Assembly: GCF_016461785.1 (NCBI RefSeq)
Contig: NZ_JAEMUH010000003.1
Span: 124,001 to 188,000, forward strand
From: Marinomonas ostreistagni
GTDB lineage: Bacteria > Pseudomonadota > Gammaproteobacteria > Pseudomonadales > Marinomonadaceae
DNA length: 64,000 nt
Direction of reading: 5' to 3'
Position numbers and translations under genes: made by a program. The notes under the pieces were generated by a model. It was given only the letters and a program-made list of their open reading frames with translations, was not told the origin of the DNA and made no database searches. Shown one piece after another: positions 49,310 through 57,824 of the stretch; the first letter of the stretch is position 1; each line of letters begins with the position of its first letter.

Positions 49310-49324
49310 TGAAAATAATTCTCA
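49310..49324. promoter_or_regulatory. Candidate Fur box upstream of acnB
   Basis: TGAAAATAATTCTCA matches the 7-1-7 Fur consensus TGATAATNATTATCA with two mismatches. It is about 190 bases upstream of acnB, an Fe-S enzyme. A related inverted TTTGAGAAT follows at 49330-49338. Confidence 0.4.
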
Positions 49325-49416
49325 ATAATATTTGAGAATCGTTTTTGAGTTTTGTTTTTGAAAGGTTTTGCTTCCAAGACCAATATATAGAAGTCTGAAA
49401 ACAGAAGCTCTGGGAG

Positions 49417-49454
49417 AAGCCATGTGGGCTGATTTTATTCATCCCTCATGGCTT
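49417..49454 (-). terminator. Terminator after DUF2057 gene
   Basis: AAGCCATGTGGG (49417-49428) pairs with CCCTCATGGCTT (49443-49454) with one T-T mismatch, directly beyond the stop at 49467. The rest of the 49120-49466 gap holds the Fur-like box and no gene. Confidence 0.6.
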
Positions 49455-49466
49455 TAAAGGAGACGA

Positions 49467-50186
49467 TTATTCGTTTAGGAGCCAAATTTGGAAAGCTTTT
49501 TGGTCACTCTTTGATGCTTTTTCAAACCAGAATCCGAGCATATCAAAAGCCGTGCTCTCAGTTTTTGCCTGATGCGAGTGATCGACCATCCAGATGCGCA
49601 TGTCTTTGCGTGTGCTGGCATCAGCTTTGTTATACCAGAACTTCAACATTTCCAGTTCTTCTGTTGCCACAACGGTTTCACTCGCAGGGGCAGGTCCATC
49701 TGACTTCGTGGTTTTATAAGTAGAGGTAAAGTGCCTAACTTCACTCTCAATATCACGAGACTGTTGCAAGCCCGATTTTTTAGGCAACATACGTATTTCG
49801 TAGTCTAGTTTATTGCTCTGATCTTTTTCAATTAATGAAAACTCTGGGGCTTTGGCGTATTTTGTAGCGTTGCTTTTTTGAAAGAAGTAGGGCGCTTTTA
49901 ACGTAATGTACGAATCTTTTGGAACATTAATGTCAATAATATAAGGTTCGGACTGAAAGTGTTCTCCATTACTTCCGCCACCAACCCGTTGGTTAAATCG
50001 AACGACAAATTGGTGTATGCCAGGGGCCACTTCAGTTTTAAAATCTCCGCCGAAACTGCCAGGACTTTGCAAATCTACATACATGATCTCAAAGTTGCGT
50101 GGCACTTCAAAAGTTGCTGCGTATGAAGGCACACTGCTAGCTCCTAATAGCATGCCTACCACCATGACTCCTGAGCGTAATCCCAT
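49467..50186 (-). CDS. DUF2057-family exported protein (YccT-like)
   Basis: A 239-residue protein with a signal peptide (cut near SYAA) and AAGGAG 8 bases before the start. The mature N-terminus (TFEVPRNFEIMYVDL, ALPGIHQFVVRF-type strand) fits DUF2057. The C-terminus holds two similar 25-residue helical units: MLKFWYNKADASTRKDMRIW and MLGFWFEKASKSDQKAFQIW. It acts in the periplasm; function unknown. Confidence 0.75.
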   Translation of the reverse strand: MGLRSGVMVVGMLLGASSVPSYAATFEVPRNFEIMYVDLQSPGSFGGDFKTEVAPGIHQFVVRFNQRVGGGSNGEHFQSEPYIIDINVPKDSYITLKAPYFFQKSNATKYAKAPEFSLIEKDQSNKLDYEIRMLPKKSGLQQSRDIESEVRHFTSTYKTTKSDGPAPASETVVATEELEMLKFWYNKADASTRKDMRIWMVDHSHQAKTESTAFDMLGFWFEKASKSDQKAFQIWLLNE

Positions 50187-50413
50187 TTTAGAAACTCCTT
50201 ATTTGTAAAGCGGACCAATGTCTTTAAAAGTGAGTAACCTACCACAAAGCTTTTTGACTTTAACTTGTAAACGTTTTCGGGGAATAGATATGCATGTTTT
50301 TACCTTGATATAGATAAAAACTGATCAAAAGAGGATGGTTTGTAGTGGCACTTATATCTTCCATAGATGTACTGGGAGCATTGGCGCGTAGCCAGTAAAA
50401 GAGAACTCTATTT

Positions 50414-50446
50414 GCAACTAAGCCCGTCTCTGACGGGCTTAGTTGC
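50414..50446. terminator. Terminator after PRPP synthetase-like gene
   Basis: A 15-bp perfect stem (50414-50428 with 50432-50446; GCAACTAAGCCCGTC and complement), loop TCT, 7 bases past the stop. No long T-run on either strand. Confidence 0.75.
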
Positions 50447-50452
50447 ATTTAT

Positions 50453-51670
50453 CTAGCCTTTTTTATTCAGTTCGTGTAGTTCATCGCTATACCAGATCTT
50501 GCGTTTAAAACGAGGGTTTTTAGACGACATATCGATCTTGTAAGGGTTCTGTTCTTCACTTTGTGGTAAGCCTAGGATCTTACACAGCTCTTGTGCCAGC
50601 CACTTTTCAACTTTAAGCACGACCATCTTCTTGCGCAGACGACCTTGCTCGTCGCGATTGAGGATCGTCGGTAGGGTGTTTAGCGTTAGAATTTCGCCCA
50701 GTGCTGGGTGCGCCATGCGCTCGCGACCTTCGTTACTTGCGTAGAAGTGAGACACGGCAAAGACCATACGCTCTGGATTAATTTGCTTTAGGAACTGACA
50801 AGATTTGATGATGGTTGAACCAGTACGAACCATATCATCAAACAAAACGATGCTCGCGCCATCTAAACCTTCAAAAGTGTGCTCGCTTTCTTTGTGTAGC
50901 GTAATCTCAACTTTACGTTCAGCAGTACGCTCTTTGTCTAGCATAATGAACTTGGCTTTTGTTAGCCCAAGTGTGTTGTACATTTGTTTAACGAAGTCAC
51001 GGGCACCTTTGTCGGGAGCACACAGAACTAAGCCTTCGCCTTCATCACCGTAATTAAGAATGTTTGAATTAAGTAAGTAGTGAGCGTAAATACCGTAAGG
51101 GATCAAGTTGTGGAAATTACCTTCAAACACTTCACTAAACATTTTCTGTACGGAGTCAGAATGGTTATGAATCGTCATGACGGTGTCCACGCCAGACAGT
51201 TTTAACATCTGGGCATACAGTTTTGCAGTGAATGGCTGACCGTCAAATTTTTTGATGTCTTTAATATCGCGCTCAAAGCTTGTTTCACCCAGGTCTTTGT
51301 GCGGACCTCGGTCTTGAGCACTGTAGAACAAATCTGGCTCAACCAGTATGACTCTCTCTGCACCATTTTCCTTTGCTGCACGTGCAATAATGAAGTTCGC
51401 CATGGCCAACTCTTGGCGGCTTTGTACGTGACTGGTTGTGCTGACAATGATAACGGACTTGCCTTTAAGCTTTTGTCCAATGTTATCGAAATCTGTTTCA
51501 TCAGAAATGAAGCGAGGGCAAAACTCGGAGTTCATGAACTGCTTCATACTGATGATGTCAGCAATGTCTTCATGCTGGCCCATAGCGTAAGCTACATCAA
51601 TGGCAAAAGGGTTATCAGATGAGTTACTAACAACGACGACGTTAGTTGACTGGCTGGTCGACAAAGTCAT
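50453..51670 (-). CDS. Ribose-phosphate pyrophosphokinase-like protein
   Basis: A 405-residue PRPP-synthetase-family protein. FYSAQDRG corresponds to the ATP loop YARQDRK, CAPDKGARDF to the pyrophosphate loop, and IVLFDDMVRTGSTI to the PRPP loop DDxVDTGxT. It is about 90 residues longer than classical Prs (about 315) and diverged, with a basic C-terminal tail (NPRFKRKIWYSDEL). It could be a PRPP synthetase variant or a related phosphoribosyl enzyme. AAAGGATC precedes the start. Confidence 0.75.
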   Translation of the reverse strand: MTLSTSQSTNVVVVSNSSDNPFAIDVAYAMGQHEDIADIISMKQFMNSEFCPRFISDETDFDNIGQKLKGKSVIIVSTTSHVQSRQELAMANFIIARAAKENGAERVILVEPDLFYSAQDRGPHKDLGETSFERDIKDIKKFDGQPFTAKLYAQMLKLSGVDTVMTIHNHSDSVQKMFSEVFEGNFHNLIPYGIYAHYLLNSNILNYGDEGEGLVLCAPDKGARDFVKQMYNTLGLTKAKFIMLDKERTAERKVEITLHKESEHTFEGLDGASIVLFDDMVRTGSTIIKSCQFLKQINPERMVFAVSHFYASNEGRERMAHPALGEILTLNTLPTILNRDEQGRLRKKMVVLKVEKWLAQELCKILGLPQSEEQNPYKIDMSSKNPRFKRKIWYSDELHELNKKG

Positions 51671-51856
51671 GGAAGATCCTTTACGAGGGAAAGTGAGGTT
51701 TGGCGTATTTTAGCACGGCTCGGTTCATAAAATCCTCATCAGAATGCTATCGACTTTAGTTCTAGGCCGTTTTTTTCGTCACTTTTCTTTTGCAAGCAAG
51801 CATAGCGCTTGATCTAAGAAGCTTAGCCCCCAGTAACATGAAGATATTCATGAATT

Positions 51857-52537
51857 ATGAGCGTTTTTATGTCTTCAAAAACAGTGGTTATTACCGGGGC
51901 TAGCCGTGGTATCGGATTATCATTTGCCAAGCTTTATCAAGCAAAAGGTTATTACGTTTATGCGGTTTGTCGTTCTGCTAGCACAGAGTTAGCCACACTT
52001 GGTGTGAATGTAATTGAACAGGTTGATGTCACGAAAGACGAAGACATTAGTAAGTTAGCGAGTGCTTTAGAAAAGGTGTCCATTGATTTGCTCATCAATA
52101 ATGCAGGCATCTTAAGTGATGAACAGTTAGGCTCGATTGATAAAGACTCGATCCGCCGACAGTTTGAAACCAACGCATTGGCACCTCTTGCTGTCACGGA
52201 AGCCTTAATGAATAACTTTAGCGAAAACGCCAAGCTTGCTCTAATTACCAGTCGTATGGGATCGGTCGAAGATAACACCAGTGGTGGCCGTTATGGTTAT
52301 CGCATGTCGAAAGCGGCTCTTAATATTGCCGGGATGTCATTATCTCACGACTTAAAACCACGCGGTGTGGCGGTGGCTATTTTACATCCAGGGCTTGTCG
52401 GTACTGAAATGATCGGTGGTTATGGTGACATCACCCCTGAGCAAGCGGCAGAGCGTTTAGCCCAACGAATTGAAGATCTTAACCTAGAAAACTCTGGTAC
52501 ATTTTGGCATTCCAATGGCCAAGTACTGCCTTGGTAG
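51857..52537 (+). CDS. Short-chain dehydrogenase/reductase (C-factor-like)
   Basis: A 226-residue Rossmann oxidoreductase. TGASRGIG binds NAD(P), NNAG follows, and the catalytic Tyr/Lys are in YGYRMSKAALN with Ser in LITSRMGS. The short length and HPGLVGTEM fit the C-factor/CsgA-like subgroup. Substrate unknown. Start is 51857 or the in-frame ATG at 51869. Confidence 0.85.
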   Translation: MSVFMSSKTVVITGASRGIGLSFAKLYQAKGYYVYAVCRSASTELATLGVNVIEQVDVTKDEDISKLASALEKVSIDLLINNAGILSDEQLGSIDKDSIRRQFETNALAPLAVTEALMNNFSENAKLALITSRMGSVEDNTSGGRYGYRMSKAALNIAGMSLSHDLKPRGVAVAILHPGLVGTEMIGGYGDITPEQAAERLAQRIEDLNLENSGTFWHSNGQVLPW

Positions 52538-52616
52538 CGTTTTAAAATCAGGCTGCTCTTGCAGTTTGAGCGGCCTGATTTAAATACAGTGTTTATATGA
52601 GAAAACAGAATTACTT

Positions 52617-54083
52617 TTACCAAAAGCCAAGTACTTTCCACCATAAACCGCCAACCATTCCCCAAACAGTCAAATTCACGATGCTCATAATACCCCCCAT
52701 AGTCCACCAGTTCTCCATGGAAACATAGCCAGAACCAAAGATAATGGGGGAAGTACCAGTGGCGTAATGTGTTAAAGACATCATTAGTGAGGAGGCGCCT
52801 GCCAAGAATAGGCCTAGATACAAAGGTGGTGCACCTAATGCTAATCCTGCAGCATAAAAAGCGGCAAACATCGCGGTGATATGCGCGGTAGTGCTGGCAA
52901 AAAAGTAGTGGGCGTAGAAGTAGATGACGACGAGTATTAACACTGAAAGTGGCCAATCAAAGCCTAACTGAGCAATATTACTTTCCATCAAAGAGGAGAA
53001 CCAGCTTACTAAACCTAGCTTGTTCAAGAAGGTTGCCATCATTACAAGAGCCGAGAACCAAATTACGGTATCCCAGGCACTTTTTTCCTTTAAAACGTCA
53101 TCCCAGCTTAATACCCCAGTTATCAATAAAATCGATAGACCTAAAAAAGCAACGGCTGTGGTATTCATAGCGAAACCGGTTCCAAACAACATAGCTGGAA
53201 TACCGGCCCAAAGTACCAGTAGCAGAGCAAAGACAAATACCATGATTTTTTCGTCAAATGTCATTGGGCCCATTTCATGTAGCTTGGATTTAGCAAAGGT
53301 CCTAGCATCGGGGGTATTCTTTATTTCCGGTGGGTATACGAGATAAACCAAAAGTGGGACGAAAGCAATGCAGACCAGCCCTGGTAGCAGAGCAGCCAAT
53401 GCCCACATCCCCCAAGTTATGCTGATAGCAGCTCCAGTTGCATCAGCAATAAACTGGACAACTAATGGGTTGGGGGCAGTCGCAGTGATGAACATGGCGG
53501 AAGTGATAGGATTGATCTGGTAGTTTACCAGTGCAAGATAATGACCGATTTTACGCGCAGTTCCATCTTCAGGCTGGGAGCCAAAGCTGCTAGCGATAGA
53601 TTTCATGATGGGGTGAATGATGCCGCCTCCACGCGCTGTATTGCTGGGCGTCACTGGAGCAATCACCAACTCAGAAAGTGCCAACGCATAACCGATCCCA
53701 ACAGTTTTTCTACCAAACAGTGAGATGAAGTAATACCCGACACGGTTCCCTAGGCCGCTTTTCGACAAACCACGAGAAATAATGATGGCAATCCCAATCA
53801 GCCAGATTAATGAGTTTGAAAAGCCACTTAAGGCATCTTTCATCGCTCCTGAGGGAGAGTTATTTGTGACGCCTGTTAGTGCTACCAACGCAATGGCCAA
53901 AATGGCGATGGCTCCAATAGGCATCGCTTTACCGATAATTGCAGAAATGGTACCAACGAAAAGTGCTAATAATTGCCAAGCATTCACTGACACACCATCA
54001 GGTACTGGGATCACAAACCAAATCAATAACGTTAATACGGCTGATGTTGTACAGGGAATTAACTTCACTCCACCTGCTTTCAT
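52617..54083 (-). CDS. DASS-family (SLC13) anion:sodium or dicarboxylate transporter
   Basis: A 488-residue inner-membrane carrier with about 12 hydrophobic segments. The ATG at 54083 has AAGGAG upstream. Motifs APVTPSNTARGGGI, ITATAPNPLVV and FASTTAHITAMF are the SNT-type substrate/sodium motifs of the DASS (CitT/YbhI-like) group. The substrate is probably a di- or tricarboxylate such as citrate, tartrate or malate. Transcribed alone. Confidence 0.85.
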   Translation of the reverse strand: MKAGGVKLIPCTTSAVLTLLIWFVIPVPDGVSVNAWQLLALFVGTISAIIGKAMPIGAIAILAIALVALTGVTNNSPSGAMKDALSGFSNSLIWLIGIAIIISRGLSKSGLGNRVGYYFISLFGRKTVGIGYALALSELVIAPVTPSNTARGGGIIHPIMKSIASSFGSQPEDGTARKIGHYLALVNYQINPITSAMFITATAPNPLVVQFIADATGAAISITWGMWALAALLPGLVCIAFVPLLVYLVYPPEIKNTPDARTFAKSKLHEMGPMTFDEKIMVFVFALLLVLWAGIPAMLFGTGFAMNTTAVAFLGLSILLITGVLSWDDVLKEKSAWDTVIWFSALVMMATFLNKLGLVSWFSSLMESNIAQLGFDWPLSVLILVVIYFYAHYFFASTTAHITAMFAAFYAAGLALGAPPLYLGLFLAGASSLMMSLTHYATGTSPIIFGSGYVSMENWWTMGGIMSIVNLTVWGMVGGLWWKVLGFW

Positions 54084-54378
54084 GCTTGCTCCTTGGAAAA
54101 ATCCACGCAAATTAGATAAGAACTTGTAGTAGGATAGCGAGCTATCAAGTCAGAACAGGTGACATTTGTCAGTTGGGGGTGCTTATGCTCAAGAGCGAAG
54201 CATAGTGAGTGGCAGTTTTGATAATTCTTACTTAATTTGTCTGCGATAAAAAGTTAGGTAAGTACAGGTTGTCTTATGTCTAAACTTGTGTGGTTCATAT
54301 ATCAAACGCTTTCCCTAAAAATGCTGAGATCCGTTATCATGCGGGTTATCTAAAAGATATGGCTATCGGACGATTGAA

Positions 54379-55821
54379 TTGAGTAACTTAGACAAGCAAA
54401 GTAAATATTGGAGAATGTGTCCTGAGTGCCAAGGTCGCGGTAAACGCAGTCGTCGTTTGCGTAAAAAGGTTCGCTTAGAATATCAAAAAGCCGTTGAAGC
54501 CTTTGATAAAGGTTTGCGCAATGAGCCTCCCGTTCGCCCCAAAGGTCATTTAGAAATCTGCGCCAGTTGTTCTGGCTTAGGGGTGGTGTTGTCCAATGAG
54601 GTGCTACCAATTAATGAAAGTCTCCCCAAAGTAGCCATCATTGGAGCAGGCATTGGCGGTATGGCGCTAGCGGTTGCCTGTAAGCATCGTGGCATTCCCT
54701 TTACTCTTTATGAACGTGACGCCAGTTTTGATGCTCGATCACAAGGGTATGGCTTAACCTTACAACAAGCCAGTCGTGCTATTTCTGGGTTAGGTATTAC
54801 CGATCTAGAGGACGGTGTGGTCTCAACAAGACACATGGTGCACAACACTGAAGGTGAAGTCGTTGCTGAATGGGGAATGCGTCGCTGGCTTGAAGGGCAA
54901 CCGAGTGCGATCCCGAAGCGTTCCAATATTCATATCGCTCGCCAGTCTTTGCGATTTCAGATGATGGAACAGTTAGGCGGTGCTGAAGAGGTACATTGGG
55001 ACCACCAGTTGGTCTCGTTTGATCAAACTTCATCGGATAAGGTGCAGCTGACTTTTTTGGTAAACGGTGAACAAAAATACGCTGAGGCGGACTTAGTCGT
55101 TGGCGCAGATGGCATACGCAGTGTGGTGCGCCAGACCATCATAGGTGATGAAACGACACCATTACGCTCATTGAATTGTATGGTGGTCTTGGGGATTTGC
55201 CCGCTATCCTTGTTGGGAGATTTAAAGTCGGAACTGTTGGACGGTGCTACCGTGTTCCAGACAGCCAATGGCAATGACCGGATCTACATGATGCCATTTA
55301 ATACAGAGTCCGTTATGTGGCAGCTCAGTTTCCGTATGAACGATGATGAGGCCAAAGCGCTTAGTGAACAGGGTTCTGATGCCCTCAAAGCGGAGGCGAT
55401 TCGACGCTTACCTTGGCATTCTCCAATCCCTGAAATATTAGCCGCTACACCAGCTGAGTTGGTATCTGGTTACCCCGTTTATGATCGTCAGTTGTTAACG
55501 CCTGAGCACTTTGCTAACAGCCCCAAGGCAACGTTAATTGGCGATGGCGCTCACCCGATGACACCGTTTAAGGGGCAAGGTGCTAACCAAGCGATTTTAG
55601 ATGCTTTATCTTTAGCGCGAGAAATTACCAATGGCTGCTGGTCTGAAGACGTTTGGCGCAACAAAGGGCTTCGAGAAGCAGTACTCAATACTTACGAAGC
55701 AGAAATGCTTGAGCGCAGTGCTGTTAAGGTAGAAGGTTCTGCCGCCGCAGCTGAATTCCTGCACTCTGATTTTGTCTTAGAGCCGGTTGATCAGCCGCGC
55801 CGCATGTCGCCGAAAGATTAA
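54379..55821 (+). CDS. FAD-dependent monooxygenase with N-terminal zinc-finger-like domain
   Basis: A 480-residue protein starting with TTG at 54379. Residues 1-70 carry two CxxCxGxG-type pairs (Cys14/Cys17 in CPECQGRG and Cys61/Cys64 in CASCSGLG), like half of a DnaJ zinc domain. From about 83 the rest is a group A flavin hydroxylase: VAIIGAGIGGMALA (FAD), VVGADGIRSVVR, and GDGAHPMTPFKGQGANQAI. The substrate is unknown. The combination is unusual among hydroxylases I know. Confidence 0.75.
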   Translation: MSNLDKQSKYWRMCPECQGRGKRSRRLRKKVRLEYQKAVEAFDKGLRNEPPVRPKGHLEICASCSGLGVVLSNEVLPINESLPKVAIIGAGIGGMALAVACKHRGIPFTLYERDASFDARSQGYGLTLQQASRAISGLGITDLEDGVVSTRHMVHNTEGEVVAEWGMRRWLEGQPSAIPKRSNIHIARQSLRFQMMEQLGGAEEVHWDHQLVSFDQTSSDKVQLTFLVNGEQKYAEADLVVGADGIRSVVRQTIIGDETTPLRSLNCMVVLGICPLSLLGDLKSELLDGATVFQTANGNDRIYMMPFNTESVMWQLSFRMNDDEAKALSEQGSDALKAEAIRRLPWHSPIPEILAATPAELVSGYPVYDRQLLTPEHFANSPKATLIGDGAHPMTPFKGQGANQAILDALSLAREITNGCWSEDVWRNKGLREAVLNTYEAEMLERSAVKVEGSAAAAEFLHSDFVLEPVDQPRRMSPKD

Positions 55822-55871
55822 CGATGTGAATCGAGTGTCTTCCGAGTTGAGCAAGAGTGCTGAAAAACGAA

Positions 55872-56279
55872 CTAATCGTTTCCGTCAAAAATAGGCGTTG
55901 GACGTTTGTTTTCATCAATGGCTACAAAGTTGAAAACGCCTGTAATGGCTTTCTCGCGCTTATCACTGTACAGCTCTTCCAGAAAAATGTTCACTTCTAC
56001 TTTCAATGAAGTGCGGCCAACGTGAATTACACGTGCAACAAGTTCGACTAAAATGCCTGAAGGAATTGGGCGTTTGAAATCCACTTGCTCCGTTGAGATC
56101 GTAACGACTTGTTTGCGGGCGAAACGGGTCGCGGCAATGTAAGCAACTTCGTCCATCCATTTTAGTGCTTCACCGCCAAACAAAGTGTCGTAGTGGTTGG
56201 TTGTGCTCGGAAACACCATTTTGGCTACGCGTGTTTCTGAAATGTCTTCGCGCTTTTGAATTAGAAGAGTGTTCATCAT
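55872..56279 (-). CDS. Acyl-CoA thioesterase (hotdog fold)
   Basis: A 135-residue YciA/BACH-type thioesterase. NHYDTLFGGEALKWMDEVAY holds the catalytic Asn/Asp region, and the central strand QVDFKRPIPSGILVELVARV follows. The ATG at 56279 overlaps the divergent start of the DUF3080 gene; the next ATG at 56276 is equally possible. Confidence 0.85.
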   Translation of the reverse strand: MMNTLLIQKREDISETRVAKMVFPSTTNHYDTLFGGEALKWMDEVAYIAATRFARKQVVTISTEQVDFKRPIPSGILVELVARVIHVGRTSLKVEVNIFLEELYSDKREKAITGVFNFVAIDENKRPTPIFDGND

Positions 56280-57303
56280 GAGGTTACTGCTCTCTCGAAA
56301 ATCGATTGTATGTCTGCTATTGGGTGTCTTTCTCGTTGGCTGCGATCACCGCTTCGCTCCAGAAGCTTTGTTCGAATCCTACATTAGTGATTTAAACAGG
56401 TCAGACTTTATCCAAATTGAGATGAACAAGGATGTGTCGATGAGGCCTCTGCCTGCGTTGCGTACGCGACAGCTGGAGCTTAGTCAGTTCGATGTGGGCT
56501 TATTAGAGTTTTTATCACTACAACGATGTGATGTTGGCGCGGTGGCCGGACGACGCAATAGTATACTGGGTCGAGTCATGGCGACAAGTCAGCGTTTTAT
56601 CTATGAATTGGAAATCATTCGAGCGATTCGTTCATGCGAAATCAAAGACCATGAGTTACGTACGAAACTTTTGAACATAGCTCAAGTAAAGGAGGAAGAG
56701 CTATCGTTGGCGTTTTCAAATGTTCTTTGGGCGGGGGAGGAGACTCAAACTTTTTTCAGCTTAGCAAATGGTTTTTTACCTATTTCACCGCAATCCTCAC
56801 AATATCAAGATCTGATCATCGCTCTACAACACTTAGATAGGATTCAACAACATTTGAAAGAACTGCCTAAAGTTCGAAGTGCGGAGATTGAAGCAGACAT
56901 GAAATCGATCTACGAAAGTGAGTATCTAGGAAAGCTGTTATTCAGTATCACGCATCTGAATCAATATTTGAATAACGTGACGCAGGCGCTAGAGACTTTA
57001 CAAAACAATCCTGCAGTATGTGGACCGCCAATGGCATTTTTAACACAGCAGTTTGAGGCGCACTATATAAAAGTTTTACAACCTTATATGGCACGAATTA
57101 ATAAGGTGGCTTACCAAGTATTGCCCTTGGTTCATTCACTTGGAGTGAAAAGTACGATTGTTAGCCCTGAATGGCGAGAGTTTATCCAGCAATTCGATTA
57201 CAAAAGTGAAAAAAGTGCCTGGCAGTCTTACCTTCAAGCATCAAGAGCCCATGGGAGAGCGTGGAGTCAGTTATTCTCGATGTGTGGTCAGGCGGTTTCT
57301 TAA
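56278..57303 (+). CDS. DUF3080-family lipoprotein
   Basis: A 341-residue helical lipoprotein. The signal ends in FLVGC. The body (RPLPALRTRQLELSQFDVGL, then LEFLSLQRCDVG and GRRNSILGRVM) is typical of DUF3080, a gammaproteobacterial family without known function. A GTG at 56269 could be an alternative start. The ATG at 56278 overlaps the start codon of the divergent thioesterase gene (CATG), and the stop overlaps the next convergent stop. Confidence 0.8.
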   Translation: MRLLLSRKSIVCLLLGVFLVGCDHRFAPEALFESYISDLNRSDFIQIEMNKDVSMRPLPALRTRQLELSQFDVGLLEFLSLQRCDVGAVAGRRNSILGRVMATSQRFIYELEIIRAIRSCEIKDHELRTKLLNIAQVKEEELSLAFSNVLWAGEETQTFFSLANGFLPISPQSSQYQDLIIALQHLDRIQQHLKELPKVRSAEIEADMKSIYESEYLGKLLFSITHLNQYLNNVTQALETLQNNPAVCGPPMAFLTQQFEAHYIKVLQPYMARINKVAYQVLPLVHSLGVKSTIVSPEWREFIQQFDYKSEKSAWQSYLQASRAHGRAWSQLFSMCGQAVS

Positions 57304-57632
57304 GCTTGGGTAGAAATCAAGTTATCGACCGCAGCTACTGCATCGTAAGCGGCCAAGTTTCCTTGGGCGAGCGGTTCATGACTTAGTGCTTTAAGTAACG
57401 CTAAGTTCGCTGTCGGGTTGGCTTCTATACCGCCAGAAAATTGTATCGGACGTGTCACAGCGTGAGGTTCGTGTCGGCTTAATGTGTCTTCTTGATTTTG
57501 AATACTAGGACCAGGTTGCGTAAAGAGACTCATGAAAAGCGCAAAGTTAGCATTACCCGATACCGGGCTGCCCGCTTTCACCTCATGGGTTAATTGTGTC
57601 TCTATAACGTTTCTAATATTCATCATAATCAC
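57300..57632 (-). CDS. Small protein of unknown function
   Basis: A 110-residue protein with two similar alanine/leucine segments, GNANFALFMSLFT and PTANLALLKALSH. There is no signal peptide. The stop overlaps the stop of the DUF3080 gene. It may be related to the VC2046/SO_2500-type small proteins, but this is uncertain. Confidence 0.5.
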   Translation of the reverse strand: MIMMNIRNVIETQLTHEVKAGSPVSGNANFALFMSLFTQPGPSIQNQEDTLSRHEPHAVTRPIQFSGGIEANPTANLALLKALSHEPLAQGNLAAYDAVAAVDNLISTQA

Positions 57633-57824
57633 TTCTTCTTGATGAATAATTTATCGGCTTGCAGAAAGAAACTTTAATAAAGTCAGCAAATTAAGCTAAA
57701 GTTTTTCATAGACAGAACGTTTATAAGAGTATTGAATAAATAAAATACACTGCACAGAAAATAGACATATGTAAAAGGTTAGTGTTAGCTGACAACATGC
57801 AACATCATTGAGTAGGTTGGTTGA

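Noticed and set aside
49448..49723. Small ORF on the plus strand opposite the DUF2057 gene
   Set aside because: It lies wholly within a better-supported gene and a terminator, without a recognised domain.
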